Below are positions 8,784-17,352 of a DNA stretch of 64,000 bases, piece after piece. This stretch comes from Haloterrigena salifodinae. GTDB taxonomy: Archaea; Halobacteriota; Halobacteria; Halobacteriales; Natrialbaceae. Under the pieces are notes generated by a model. It was not told the origin of the DNA and searched no databases. It worked only from the letters and a program-made list of their open reading frames with translations. The stretch spans positions 62,001 to 126,000 of the forward strand of contig NZ_RQWN01000002.1 in the NCBI RefSeq assembly GCF_003977755.1, in the 5' to 3' direction. A program made the translations under genes and the position numbers. Every line of letters starts with the position of its first letter. Within the stretch, counting starts at the first letter, position 1.

Positions 8784-8957
8784 GGGTAACACGCGTCGAC
8801 ACCGCCCCGAAAAGCTACTGATCCTGATCGAGACGGCGCTTCCGACCCGTTCCGGACGGTCTCGAGTCCGTTCGGTTTCTGTCGACCGTTGTCAACAGTG
8901 TGAGCGGCGGGCCAGTGCGTCTTTACCTCGGCGCCGTTTCGGGTAGTTTACGCAGCG

Positions 8958-10688
8958 ATGAGCGCCGAGTCACACGCCGATGTCTCCGATCCCCCGACCG
9001 TCGAGTCGGAAGGCGGGTCGAGCGCGCCGTTCCAATTGGGTCCCCGCCAGTTCCGACTGGCGTGGATCGTCGCGGGACTGTTCGTCCTCGGATCGGTCGG
9101 CTTGATGCGCCTGATGGGCCCCCGTGGAACCCTCCTCTTCTCGAACGTTATCCTCGTCGCCAGCGCGGCCGCGGCCGCCGTCGCACTGGGACTGCTGGCC
9201 CGCCGGAGCGAGCCGCCGGACGCGCTCGGCTGGGGGATCGTCGCGGTCGGTACCGGCCTGTTCGCGACCGGCGAGTTCGCGTGGATGTGCTACGAACTGT
9301 GGCTGAGCGGCGTCCCGTTCCCCGGCGTGCCGGACCTGTTCTATCTCGCCGACTACCTCTTTCTCGGGGCCGGACTGTTGGTGCTCGCCGCGTCCCAACA
9401 CCGTCTGGGTTCGATCCTCCGCATCACCCTCGACGGGTTCCTCGTCGCGGCCGCCTTGCTCGCGATCAGTTGGCAGTTCGTGCTCGCTCCGATCCTGGCC
9501 CACGGCGACGCTGGCGGCGCGACGCTGTGGTTGTCCGCCGCGTACCCGTCGCTCGACATCGTCCTCGCCGCGGTCGCGTTCGTCGTCGCGGTCCACGCCC
9601 GCGGGTCGCGGCGCGTCCCGATCACGCTCTTCGCCGCGGGCAACCTCGTCTGGGCGTTCGCCGACAGCGCGTTCGCCTACCTGTCGATCACGGGAGGCTA
9701 CATCTACAGCGAGTTCGACGTGATCTGGCTCGCCGGCAATCTGATCGTCGCGCTCGCCGCGCTCCATCCGTCGGCGGCGACGCCCCCGCCCGAGGTCGAC
9801 CGACGCCGGTACGCGTTCCGAGAAACGGTCGCCCCCTACGTCCCCTTCCTGCTCGCGATGGCCGTCATGGGCTACGCCGCCTTGACCGGGACCCTCGACC
9901 CGGTCGGGCTCGCGCTCGGCGCGCTCGTGTTGCTCGCGCTCGTCGCCCGGCAGACCTACGTCTTCTTCGACGCGGCGGCGTTGAGCCGGCGCCTCGAGCG
10001 CAACGAGGAAACGCTGTCCCGCCGCAACGAGGAACTGCTGCTCCTGAACCGGATCGTCCGCCACGACATCCGCAACGACATGGCGGTCGTCCTCGGCTGG
10101 GGCGAGGAACTGAACGACCGCCTCGACGGCGAGGACGAGCGCGCGATGCTCGAGCGGATGCTGGGCACGACGCGACACACGATCGAACTCACCGAGACGC
10201 TCCAGGCGTTCACCGAACTCTGGGACGACGACGGCGACCACGGCGCGGAACCGGTCTCGCTCGAGGCGACGCTCGCCGAGACGCTCGAGCGGCGACGCGA
10301 GGCGTACGCCGACGCCGAGTTCGTCGTCGACGGATCGATTCCGACGGCGACCGTCAGCGCCGGGCCGCTCCTGTCGACCGTGTTCAGGAACCTCCTGAAC
10401 AACGCGGTCCAGCACAACGACGCGGCCGAGCCGCGCGTCGTTATCACCGCCGACGCCGGGCCGGAGACGGCCACCGTCCGAATCGTCGATAACGGCCCGG
10501 GCGTTCCGCTCGACCGACGCGACACCCTCTTCGGCCGCGGCGAGAAGGGCCTCGAGAGCGAGGGCTCGGGAGTCGGCCTCTACCTCGTCGACACGCTCGT
10601 CTCGCAGTACGGCGGCGACGTGTGGATCGAATCGAGCGAGCTGGGTGGGGCTGCCGTCGTCGTCGAACTGCAGCGCTATCGAGCTTGA
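8958..10688 (+). CDS. membrane-bound sensor histidine kinase
   Basis: 576 residues. About eight membrane helices occupy residues 30-340 with no obvious PAS or extracellular sensor domain, so signal detection is probably within the membrane. The kinase core follows a short coiled coil (LSRRLERNEETLSRRNEELL): H-box RIVRHDIRNDM (about 370-380), N-box FRNLLNNAVQHND, G1 DNGPGVPL and G2 GSGVGLYLV. No response regulator is adjacent, which is common for haloarchaeal kinases. The ATG at 8958 follows GTTTACGCAGCG. The stimulus is unknown. Confidence 0.93.
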   Translation: MSAESHADVSDPPTVESEGGSSAPFQLGPRQFRLAWIVAGLFVLGSVGLMRLMGPRGTLLFSNVILVASAAAAAVALGLLARRSEPPDALGWGIVAVGTGLFATGEFAWMCYELWLSGVPFPGVPDLFYLADYLFLGAGLLVLAASQHRLGSILRITLDGFLVAAALLAISWQFVLAPILAHGDAGGATLWLSAAYPSLDIVLAAVAFVVAVHARGSRRVPITLFAAGNLVWAFADSAFAYLSITGGYIYSEFDVIWLAGNLIVALAALHPSAATPPPEVDRRRYAFRETVAPYVPFLLAMAVMGYAALTGTLDPVGLALGALVLLALVARQTYVFFDAAALSRRLERNEETLSRRNEELLLLNRIVRHDIRNDMAVVLGWGEELNDRLDGEDERAMLERMLGTTRHTIELTETLQAFTELWDDDGDHGAEPVSLEATLAETLERRREAYADAEFVVDGSIPTATVSAGPLLSTVFRNLLNNAVQHNDAAEPRVVITADAGPETATVRIVDNGPGVPLDRRDTLFGRGEKGLESEGSGVGLYLVDTLVSQYGGDVWIESSELGGAAVVVELQRYRA

Positions 10689-10812
10689 TCTCGAGGACGG
10701 GGAGACGACGGACTGGCTACCGGACTCGAGTCCCGTAGCGATCGACTCGCCGTGATGAAACGAGAGAAGCGCAGAAAAACGGTTCCGAAGCCGCAAGCGG
10801 ACGAGAAGGTCT

Positions 10813-12090
10813 CTACGAGAGCTTCTCGATGGTGTCGACGATCTCGTCGGTGTACTCGCTGGTGCCGAGCTTCTCGGCGTCCTCGAGCTGGCGCTCGAGG
10901 TCGTAGGTGACCTTGCCGGAGGAGATGGTCTCCTCGACGGCGTCGCGGATCAGGTCGGCGGCGTCGTCCCAGCCGAGGTAGTCGAACATGAGGCGGCCGG
11001 AGAGGATCATCGCAGTCGGGTTGGCCATGTTCTGGCCGGCGCGCTTGGGCGCGGAGCCGTGGACGGGCTCGGCGAGCATGCGGCCCTTGCCGAAGTTGCC
11101 ACCCGGAGCGATGCCGAGGCCGCCGATCTGGGCGCCGGCGGCGTCGGAGAGGTAGTCGCCGTTGAGGTTGGGCATCGCGAGGACGTCGAACTCGTCGGTG
11201 CGCAGTTGCATCCACTGGAGCATCGCGTCGGCGAGGCGCTCCTCGACCATGACGGCGTCCTCCGGAATGTCGACCTCGTCCTGGGTCTCCCACAGCGAGT
11301 CGGGTGCGGCGAAGACCTCATCGTCGGGGTACTCCTCGTCGGCGACCTCCATGCCCCAGTCACCGAACTGACCCTCGGTGAACTTCATGATGTTGCCCTT
11401 GTGGACGAGCGTGACCTTGTCTCGGTCGTGCTCTAAGGCGTAGTCGATGGCCTCGCGAACGAGTCGCTTCGAGCCCTTCTCGGTGATCGGCTTGAGGCCG
11501 ATACCGATGGGGCCGTCGTGCATCGTCTCGTCGAAGCCCATCTCGTCCTCGACGAACTCGCGGACCTGCTCGACCTCGTCGGTGCCGGCCTCCCACTCGA
11601 TGCCGGCGTAGACGTCTTCGGTGTTCTCCCGGAAGGTCACCATGTCCATCTCCTCGGGCGCCTTCATCGGCGACGGGACGCCGTCGAGGTAGTAGGTCGG
11701 ACGGACGTTAGCGTAGAGGTCCAGCGTCTGTCGTAGCGCGACGTTCAGCGAGCGGAAGCCGGCACCGACGGGGGTCGTCAGCGGACCCTTGATGGCGACG
11801 CGGTGTTCCTCGATCGCGTCGACGGTTTCGTCGGGCAGGTTAACGTCCTCGCCGTACTCCTCCCGGGCGGACTCGCCGGCGTAGACGCGCATCCAGCTGA
11901 TCTCGCGACCGGTCGCCTCGGCGGCGGCCTCGAGGACCTTCTGTGCGGCGGGACCGACGTCCTTCCCGATACCGTCGCCGTGGATGATCGGGATGATCGG
12001 ATTGTCGGGCACCTCGATCTCGTCCTCGGAACCCTCTTTCAGCGTGATCTTCTCCCCCGCGTCAGGGACCTCGATCTTGTCGTAGCTCAT
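10813..12090 (-). CDS. icd: isocitrate dehydrogenase (NADP-type)
   Basis: A 425-residue decarboxylating isocitrate dehydrogenase of the bacterial-type homodimeric family, producing 2-oxoglutarate and NADPH in the TCA cycle. Substrate site: VGAGFRSLNVALRQTLDLYA (about 113-132, with the Ser equivalent to the phosphorylatable Ser of E. coli Icd). Metal-binding Asp residues are in the NLNGDYLSDAAG segment. The cofactor-binding loop is HGSAPKRAGQNMANP. The start MSYDKIEVPD at 12090 is preferred over the in-frame ATG at 12138, since a TATA-like run sits about 30 nt upstream of 12090. A strong core-metabolism gene. Confidence 0.97.
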   Translation of the reverse strand: MSYDKIEVPDAGEKITLKEGSEDEIEVPDNPIIPIIHGDGIGKDVGPAAQKVLEAAAEATGREISWMRVYAGESAREEYGEDVNLPDETVDAIEEHRVAIKGPLTTPVGAGFRSLNVALRQTLDLYANVRPTYYLDGVPSPMKAPEEMDMVTFRENTEDVYAGIEWEAGTDEVEQVREFVEDEMGFDETMHDGPIGIGLKPITEKGSKRLVREAIDYALEHDRDKVTLVHKGNIMKFTEGQFGDWGMEVADEEYPDDEVFAAPDSLWETQDEVDIPEDAVMVEERLADAMLQWMQLRTDEFDVLAMPNLNGDYLSDAAGAQIGGLGIAPGGNFGKGRMLAEPVHGSAPKRAGQNMANPTAMILSGRLMFDYLGWDDAADLIRDAVEETISSGKVTYDLERQLEDAEKLGTSEYTDEIVDTIEKLS

Positions 12091-12116
12091 CTCGTCTGTA
12101 CGGTTACTCGATAGGG

Positions 12117-12125
12117 GTAAAAGGC
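12117..12125 (-). promoter_or_regulatory. TATA-like box for icd
   Basis: Read on the minus strand this is CCTTTTACC, centred about 30 nt before the icd ATG at 12090. It is consistent with a very short 5' leader. Confidence 0.4.
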
Positions 12126-12714
12126 CTACCATTTCCATCGACGGCCGGCAAAAATTGAACGATTCCCGATAGGGTCTTTCGGCATATCAACTCCGAGAGC
12201 CGCTGAGCTGGGGGCATGTGTTCGAATTCGGAAATTCGGCGTATATAAACATTCGTCTTATGACGGGTCTATGAGTGGACAAAACGCAATTTTGTCTCGA
12301 CGGCAAGGGTGACGGGTATCGACGAATGTGGAACTCTCGAGGCGAGGGCATCGCGGCGTAATGCAGATCGCTCGCGGACGGGAAATCGAGTCGCGAACGC
12401 CCTCGAGATCGACGGGTCCACCCGCCGGGTCCGTCGCCGTCGCCCCGAGGGCGGTTCACGACGCTCGCCGACCGTCCGAACCGACTCGCTCGGCAGTGGC
12501 GTCTCTCACGCCGGCGGCATCGACGCGAGCGATCGACAAAACGCCGGTGACTGTTTCTGACAGCCCACTAATGTTATCGGCGATTTCCGCCAAAATGACA
12601 GCCGAGACGGTTCGAGTAGACGGTTGGCGACCGACCGCCGGCCCGCGATCGGCGACGAGGGTTCGACGATTGACGTCGAGTAGTTTTATCATCGTCGTTG
12701 CCGTGGTCGAACCC
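12126..12714. other. 589-bp stretch without a convincing protein gene; carries a near-symmetric TATA box
   Basis: No ORF here has the acidic bias of the neighbours. TATATAAA at 12242-12249 is a strong box. Read rightwards, an ATG lies 26 nt downstream (12271), opening a 13-codon ORF ending at 12312. Read leftwards, an ATG at 12217 opens a 37-codon ORF running towards icd. The local AT content is clearly higher between 12180 and 12300 than in flanking DNA. A small RNA or microprotein is possible; nothing more can be said from sequence. Confidence 0.4.
12684..12689 (+). promoter_or_regulatory. TATA-like box for the small zinc protein
   Basis: TTTTAT is centred 28 nt before the ATG at 12715. 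Confidence 0.4.
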
Positions 12715-12828
12715 ATGCTGGAAACACCACACTACGCGGCGCGACACTGCCCTCACTGTGCGACGACGCTGTCGAACGTGCAGGGGGTCGCCGCCTGTCC
12801 GGAGTGTCAGTGGATCGATAGCGACTGA
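12715..12828 (+). CDS. 37-residue double CxxC zinc-finger microprotein
   Basis: A very short gene: [15 protein letters not shown]... ends WIDSD. Two knuckles, CPHC (residues 12-15) and CPEC (28-31), are spaced as in one zinc ribbon. Haloarchaea encode many such microproteins, several linked to stress or motility phenotypes. Support comes from the intact Cys pairs, the acidic C-terminus and a TATA-like box at the leaderless distance. The partner and function are unknown. The frame extends upstream to 12328 but that part is basic and lacks features. Confidence 0.8.
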   Translation: MLETPHYAARHCPHCATTLSNVQGVAACPECQWIDSD

Positions 12829-12840
12829 CGCTCGCCGGTA

Positions 12841-12921
12841 GGTCGGGTTCGGCCGTCGTCGCCTCCCGGTCGGGTTCGGCCGTCGTCGCCTCCCGGTCGG
12901 GTTCGGCCGTCGTCGCCTCCC
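12841..12921. repeat. three tandem copies of a 27-bp unit
   Basis: The unit begins GGTCGGGTTCGG and ends GCCTCCC; copies at 12841-12867, 12868-12894 and 12895-12921 are identical. A fourth partial copy begins GGTCG at 12922. It sits between the stop of the zinc microprotein and the promoter of the methionine aminopeptidase. The 27-bp period is a multiple of three, so the array stays open in several frames, but none looks like a real protein. Confidence 0.95.
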
Positions 12922-12955
12922 GGTCGCGTTCCTGAGTCCCGTCGCCGAGGCGGAA

Positions 12956-12965
12956 CCTCTTTTTG
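12956..12965 (+). promoter_or_regulatory. T-rich promoter element for map
   Basis: CCTCTTTTTG is centred 27 nt before the ATG at 12988, immediately downstream of the 27-bp tandem array. Confidence 0.4.
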
Positions 12966-12987
12966 TCGACCGGTACAACCCCGGTGC

Positions 12988-13890
12988 ATGGCCGAATCCG
13001 AGGTGGACTTAGAGTCCGAGAAGTACGAGAAGCACCGCGAGGCGGGGAAGATCCTCGCACAGGTGCGCGAAGAGGCAGCCGAGCGCGTCGAGGTCGGCGC
13101 GAGTCACCTCGAAGTCGCCGAGTTCGCCGAGGATCGAATTCGGGAACTCGGCGGCGAACCCGCCTTCCCGGTCAACATCTCGATCGACGAGGAGGCGGCC
13201 CACGCGACGCCCTCGATCGACGACGACACAACCTTCGGCGAGGAGATGGTCAATTTGGACATCGGTGTCCACGTCGACGGCTGGCTGGCCGACACCGCCA
13301 TCACCGTCGACCTCTCGGGCAACCCCGAACTCGCCGAGGCCTCCGAACAGGCCCTCGAGGCGGCCCTCGATATCATCGAACCGGGCGTCGACACGGGCGA
13401 CATCGGCGCCGAGATCGAGGACGTCATCGACGGCTACGGCTACAACCCCGTCGTCAACCTGACCGGGCACGGACTGGGCCACTGGGAGCAACACACCAGC
13501 CCGAACATCCCCAACCGCGCCGTCTCGCAGGGGACGACGCTCGAGGTCGGCGACGTCGTCGCCATCGAACCGTTCGCGACCGACGGCGGCGGCAAGGTCA
13601 GCGAGGGCGCCAGCGAGGAAATTTTCGCCCTAGAGCGCGAGGGCTCGGTGCGCAACCGGCAGGCCCGCGACGCGCTGGAACAGATCACCGAGGAGTTCCG
13701 CACGCTGCCGTTCGCGACGCGGTGGCTCGAGACCGACCGGCCGGAGATGGCGCTACGCCGACTCAAGCGCAACGACATCGTCCACGGCTACCCGGTGTTG
13801 AAGGAGGACGACGGCTACCTCGTCAGCCAGAAGGAGCACACGATCATTATCACCGAGGACGGCTGCGAAGTCACGACGGCGTCGGACTGA
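12988..13890 (+). CDS. map: methionine aminopeptidase, type II
   Basis: Removes the initiator Met from nascent proteins. 300 residues, the size of archaeal type II enzymes with the helical insert. All five metal ligands are identifiable: D91 (LDIGVH), D102 (LADTAI), H161 (GHGLG), E194 (IEPFAT) and E283 (QKEHTII). The substrate-binding His lies in the insert region (GHWEQHT). The start at 12988 agrees with the promoter spacing. It is transcribed alone; the 27-bp repeat lies directly upstream of its promoter. Confidence 0.97.
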   Translation: MAESEVDLESEKYEKHREAGKILAQVREEAAERVEVGASHLEVAEFAEDRIRELGGEPAFPVNISIDEEAAHATPSIDDDTTFGEEMVNLDIGVHVDGWLADTAITVDLSGNPELAEASEQALEAALDIIEPGVDTGDIGAEIEDVIDGYGYNPVVNLTGHGLGHWEQHTSPNIPNRAVSQGTTLEVGDVVAIEPFATDGGGKVSEGASEEIFALEREGSVRNRQARDALEQITEEFRTLPFATRWLETDRPEMALRRLKRNDIVHGYPVLKEDDGYLVSQKEHTIIITEDGCEVTTASD

Positions 13891-14018
13891 TCGTCGAACC
13901 CTCGACTCGAGCGGATCGCTATCGCTGACGTGCGGTCGCGTCGAAAAGGGGGTGTAGGGGGGTTCGCGGGAGACCGGCAACGAGGGCGGTTCGTAGCGCG
14001 GTCGTCGGTCGGTCGTTC

Positions 14019-14219
14019 TCAGGCGTTGTTCATCCGCTGGCTCGAGCGGTTGCCACACCGCTGGCACTCGGCCACGCGGTAGGGTTCGCGCGAGAACTGC
14101 GCGTTCTCTTTCTTCAGGCTCTCGGTTCGGATCTGGACGGACACTTCGTGGAGTGTCTCGAGGTCGCAGTCGGGGCAGTGCTCGGTCATCCCGTTGAAGG
14201 AGTCGTCAGTCGTTGCCAT
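14019..14219 (-). CDS. 66-residue zinc beta-ribbon protein
   Basis: MATTDDSFNGMTEHC starts a small protein with CPDC (about 15-18) and CQRC (about 51-54), forming one zinc ribbon, with a conserved-looking segment EVSVQIRTESLKKENAQFSRE between them. It resembles a small haloarchaeal family (I believe named DUF7835) of unknown role. Residues 1-8 of the longer in-frame reading from 14243 are unlikely to be translated, because the AT-rich promoter-like stretch lies just beyond. A nucleic-acid-binding role is only inferred. Confidence 0.85.
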   Translation of the reverse strand: MATTDDSFNGMTEHCPDCDLETLHEVSVQIRTESLKKENAQFSREPYRVAECQRCGNRSSQRMNNA

Positions 14220-14441
14220 TACCGGGACCTTTCCGTAGTACAAGCTTAAATCCCTGTTTCATTTCGAGAACTGAGTCGAAAAATCGCAAGACAGCGTTAT
14301 GGTGCTGATAAAAAGCTTCGAGAGCGTTCTATATCGTTTATCGACCGCTCTCGTACGGTTGTACTGTTCACCGATCCCTCTCGAAACAGACACGAAGTAT
14401 TAGATTTGAAGATAATCCTGAATAATTGCCGGAGTGAAACG

Positions 14442-14447
14442 CTTTAG
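14442..14447 (+). promoter_or_regulatory. TATA-like box for the HIT gene
   Basis: CTTTAG is centred 26.5 nt before the ATG at 14471. The 220 bases upstream are unusually AT-rich for this genome. Confidence 0.5.
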
Positions 14448-14470
14448 GCTCTCCCACTCTTGTGTCAGGT

Positions 14471-15016
14471 ATGGATCAGGTGTTTGCACCCTGGCGGATC
14501 GACTGGATCAAGCGCGACGAGGGAAACCCCGACGTCGAGGACTGCGTCTTCTGTGAACTGCCCGCCCTCGAAACTGACAGGGAGAACCTGATTGTCGCCC
14601 GGAGCGAGCACGCGTTCGTGATGTTCAATAATTACCCGTACAATCCGGGTCACGCGATGGTTATTCCTCACGCTCATACCGGCGACTATACCGAACTCGA
14701 CGGCGAGCAACTGCTCGATCACGCCCGCTTGAAACAGCGCACCTTCGACGCGCTCGAGGCCGGCCTCGAGCCGGACGGTTTCAACGCCGGCTTGAACCTC
14801 GGCGACGGGGCCGGCGGCTCCATCGACGACCACCTCCACACCCACGTCGTGCCCCGCTGGGAGGGCGACACCAACTTCATGCCCGTCATCAGCGACACCA
14901 CGGTGATCGTCGAGGCGCTCGAGGAGACCTACGACCGCGTCCGCGACGCCTTCGCCGACCAGCCGGGTGCGACCGTCCCCGACGAGGACGGCGCCGTTGT
15001 CTTCGAGTTCGAGTAG
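14471..15016 (+). CDS. HIT-family nucleotide hydrolase/transferase
   Basis: 181 residues. Histidine triad HLHTHVV at 121-127 (H121, H123 and H125) forms the nucleotidyl-intermediate site. An N-terminal CVFC (25-28), paired with His residues downstream, is the usual structural zinc site of Fhit/HinT-like proteins. It cleaves nucleoside phosphoramidates or dinucleoside polyphosphates; the exact substrate cannot be read. The ATG at 14471 is chosen over the GTG at 14462 on promoter spacing. It lies upstream of the MscS gene in the same direction. Confidence 0.93.
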   Translation: MDQVFAPWRIDWIKRDEGNPDVEDCVFCELPALETDRENLIVARSEHAFVMFNNYPYNPGHAMVIPHAHTGDYTELDGEQLLDHARLKQRTFDALEAGLEPDGFNAGLNLGDGAGGSIDDHLHTHVVPRWEGDTNFMPVISDTTVIVEALEETYDRVRDAFADQPGATVPDEDGAVVFEFE

Positions 15017-15066
15017 CGACGTCCGGCCCGTTTTGTGACACCCCGGCGCGACTGCCGGCCGAATCC

Positions 15067-15981
15067 TTGTGCGCGTTCCCGTCGAACGCCGAACGCGTGT
15101 ACGTGCTGAACAGACTCGAGGGACTCCTGCAGCGGTACCTCACGCTGCTGGACAACGTCGCGACCTTTCTGCTGACATTCCTGCTGGTGTACGCGATCGG
15201 TCGGTACGTCGTCCTCCCGCTCGTCGCCCTCGCGCTTGAGTCCCGGGATACCGAACGGACCCTCCGCGAGGGCCTCGAGCGCGTGGCCGCCTTCGGCGTC
15301 GTCGTCGTCGCGATCGTCTTCGGGCTCTGGATCGCCGGCCTGAACTTCATCCTCGAGCGGGCGGCGATCCTCGTGGCCGGGCTGACGGTCGCGCTCGGTT
15401 TTGCCGCCCAGAACGTCGTGGGGAATCTAGCCAGCGGGGTCTACATCGTGACCGATCCGAACTTCAACATCGGCGACTGGATCCGCTGGTCGGATCAGGA
15501 GGGTATCATCGAGGATATCCGCTTTCGCTCGACGCGGGTCCGCACCTTCGACAACGAGGTGATCACGGTCCCCAACTCCGAGCTGACGGCGAATGCGGTC
15601 ACCAACGCTGTGGTCAACGATCGACTCCGAGTGACCGTCCCCGTGCAGATCAACTTCGACGACGATATCGACGCCGCGATCCGGGTTCTCGCCGAGGCGG
15701 CCGCCGACCATCCCGACGTCCTCGACGATCCCGAACCCGTCGTCCGCGTCGCTGAACTCAACGAAACGGTTCGGATCGAGGCCGCGCTGTGGATCGCCGA
15801 CCCCGACCGGGACACCTACAGCCGGATTCACTCGGAGTACGCCCGCGAGATCGTCGAGCGATTAGCGCGCGAGGGGATCGACCTCGGTCGGGCAAATCCG
15901 CAGGCGCTCGAGGGGGAAATCGGCGTCGTCCCGGAGGCGGCGGCCGAGACCGAGGTCGGTACCGACGACACCGACGTCTGA
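15067..15981 (+). CDS. MscS-type mechanosensitive channel
   Basis: About 300 residues. Three helices (about 24-45, 72-92 and 95-125), the last being pore-lining TM3 with a Gly/Ala pattern (LTVALGFAAQNVVGNLASG). The MscS beta domain follows (FNIGDWIRWSDQEGIIEDI, VPNSELTANAVTN), then an alpha/beta C-terminal domain and an acidic tail. It releases osmolytes on hypo-osmotic shock. The start is uncertain: TTG at 15067 is the outermost; GTG at 15097 (giving MYVLNRLEGLLQRYL) fits the family better. It lies 50 bp after the HIT gene. Confidence 0.92.
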   Translation: MCAFPSNAERVYVLNRLEGLLQRYLTLLDNVATFLLTFLLVYAIGRYVVLPLVALALESRDTERTLREGLERVAAFGVVVVAIVFGLWIAGLNFILERAAILVAGLTVALGFAAQNVVGNLASGVYIVTDPNFNIGDWIRWSDQEGIIEDIRFRSTRVRTFDNEVITVPNSELTANAVTNAVVNDRLRVTVPVQINFDDDIDAAIRVLAEAAADHPDVLDDPEPVVRVAELNETVRIEAALWIADPDRDTYSRIHSEYAREIVERLAREGIDLGRANPQALEGEIGVVPEAAAETEVGTDDTDV

Positions 15982-16049
15982 TCGGTCGCTTCGAACGCGC
16001 CGTCGGTATCCGGACACTTTTGGTGGTTGTTATCGTTTCGCACTCCTGT

Positions 16050-16460
16050 ATGGAGTACGAAGTCGTTCACACCGACGACGTCCCGATGACGGATCTCTCC
16101 GAGAGCGACGAGGTCCCGCCAGACCTGCGGATCCGCGCGCTCGACGAGGTTCTGGGAGCCGACGATGTCCACCTTAAACTCTGGTACTTCGACCCCGGCG
16201 AGGAAATTCGATACCACGCCCACGCCGAACAGGAGGAGCTCTACTACGTCCTTGAGGGCGAGTTCTCGCTGAAACTCGGCCGCTCGGGCGACGAGGAGTA
16301 CGTCGAGGCCGGTCCAGGAACGTTCTGGATCGCCAAACCCGAAATCGGCCACGGCCACCGCAACGTCGGCGACGAGGAGGGCGTCGTGCTCGCCATCGGC
16401 GCCCCCGCGGTCGAGGATCCAGGGTTGGATCCCCACGGGCTCGACGCGGAGGACGGGTAG
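16050..16460 (+). CDS. cupin-domain protein
   Basis: 136 residues; one conserved beta barrel with YHAHAEQEELYYVLEGE (motif 1, about 51-67) and PEIGHGHRN (motif 2, about 96-104), keeping His and Glu metal ligands. It resembles mannose-6-phosphate-isomerase-like cupins with unknown substrate. The ATG at 16050 follows a T-rich stretch at about 16017-16035. The longer in-frame reading from 15789 overlaps the MscS gene and is rejected. It is convergent with the glutaredoxin-like gene (25 bp between stops). Confidence 0.88.
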   Translation: MEYEVVHTDDVPMTDLSESDEVPPDLRIRALDEVLGADDVHLKLWYFDPGEEIRYHAHAEQEELYYVLEGEFSLKLGRSGDEEYVEAGPGTFWIAKPEIGHGHRNVGDEEGVVLAIGAPAVEDPGLDPHGLDAEDG

Positions 16461-16485
16461 CTGACGCCTGTACGCCGTCGCCAGT

Positions 16486-16722
16486 TCAGGCGTATGTCTG
16501 CTCGAGGTAGTCGACGATCCGTTCGGACTCGGCCATCGTGACGCCGTACTCGTCGTCGACGATGACCGGCACCTGCCGCTGGCCGGAGATCCGCTTGACC
16601 TCGTTGCGCTTCGAGTGTAGTCCCTCGACCCAGACGCTGTCGTAGTCGACGCCGAGCTCGTCGAGGCGGTCGGCGACGAGTTCGCAGTACGGACAGCCCT
16701 CGAGTTGGTACAGCGTAACCAT
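16486..16722 (-). CDS. glutaredoxin-like / GST N-terminal domain protein
   Basis: 78 residues forming a single thioredoxin fold. The active site is CPYC (10-13, in LEGCPYCELVADRL), followed by the cis-Pro motif QVPVIVDDEYG and the downstream MAESERIVDYLEQTYA typical of glutaredoxins and GST N-terminal domains. It is a likely thiol-disulfide oxidoreductase; haloarchaea use gamma-glutamylcysteine rather than glutathione. The start at 16722 gives the canonical beta strand MVTLYQLEGC. It is divergent from the peroxiredoxin-like gene with 127 bp between starts. Confidence 0.9.
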   Translation of the reverse strand: MVTLYQLEGCPYCELVADRLDELGVDYDSVWVEGLHSKRNEVKRISGQRQVPVIVDDEYGVTMAESERIVDYLEQTYA

Positions 16723-16849
16723 ATCCGCGTATTCGGTGCGGATCGCCAAAAGGGTGGGTGGCGCTCGCTCGCAGTCGCCCCAGGGCCGCTCGTCGTCGCC
16801 GTTCTGCCGGGGCACGGGGACTTTTGTCGCTGCCCGAAGCAGTCCGGGT

Positions 16850-17329
16850 ATGCCACCGACTGAGGGCGACGAACTCCCCGACTTCGAGGCACTGCTGTGC
16901 GACGGCGAGACGTTCCGTTCGACGGCGCTGTCCGCGGCGCTCGGCGAGCGCGGCGGCGTCGTGATCTGTACCGGATTCGCGTTCAGCGCGATCGCGCAGA
17001 ACTGGTGGACGCAGTTCGTCCGGGCCGGCTGGGACGGGTTCGAGGACGTCGCGGTGCTGGGCGTCAGCCGAGACGGTCCCTACGCGCAGAACGCGTTCCT
17101 GCGCTGGCTCGGGTCCCCCGGGTTTCGCTTCTTCGCGGACGTCAACGGCGAGGTGAGCGAGTCACTCGATCTGCTGGCCGATCGCGATCACATGGCGAAC
17201 GTCTCGACCCCGTGGCGCTCGGCGTTCGTCGTCGACGCCGACCGCGAGGTGCAGTACGCGTTCGTCGCCGACGACTGGATCTCGCCGTTACCGCGCGAGG
17301 AGATCGAGGACGCAGTCGCGAGTCTCTAA
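16850..17329 (+). CDS. AhpC/TSA-fold (peroxiredoxin-like) protein lacking the peroxidatic cysteine
   Basis: 159 residues with the peroxiredoxin fold: PDFEALLCDGETF at the N-terminus, then GFAFSAIAQNWWTQF, GVSRDGPYAQNAFLRW and a C-terminal AFVVDADREVQYAF. In active enzymes the second segment reads like F-x-x-x-x-x-C-T; the Cys position is Ala49 here, so peroxidase chemistry by the usual route is impossible. Cys17 and Cys40 remain but are not at the active site. It could be a chaperone, a regulator or a redox-independent relative. It is divergently paired with a glutaredoxin-like gene. Confidence 0.85.
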   Translation: MPPTEGDELPDFEALLCDGETFRSTALSAALGERGGVVICTGFAFSAIAQNWWTQFVRAGWDGFEDVAVLGVSRDGPYAQNAFLRWLGSPGFRFFADVNGEVSESLDLLADRDHMANVSTPWRSAFVVDADREVQYAFVADDWISPLPREEIEDAVASL

Positions 17330-17352
17330 ACCGGACGGCGACGGGCGAAAAA

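Noticed and set aside
8970-10796. 608-codon open frame antisense to the histidine kinase
   Set aside because: Arg/Glu/Asp-rich shadow of a GC-rich gene with no domain; the sense frame has all kinase motifs.
12689-13060. 123-codon minus-strand frame reading through the 27-bp repeat as REATTAEPD repeats
   Set aside because: Overlaps the start of map and the zinc microprotein; the rest is basic, so the repeat is treated as non-coding.
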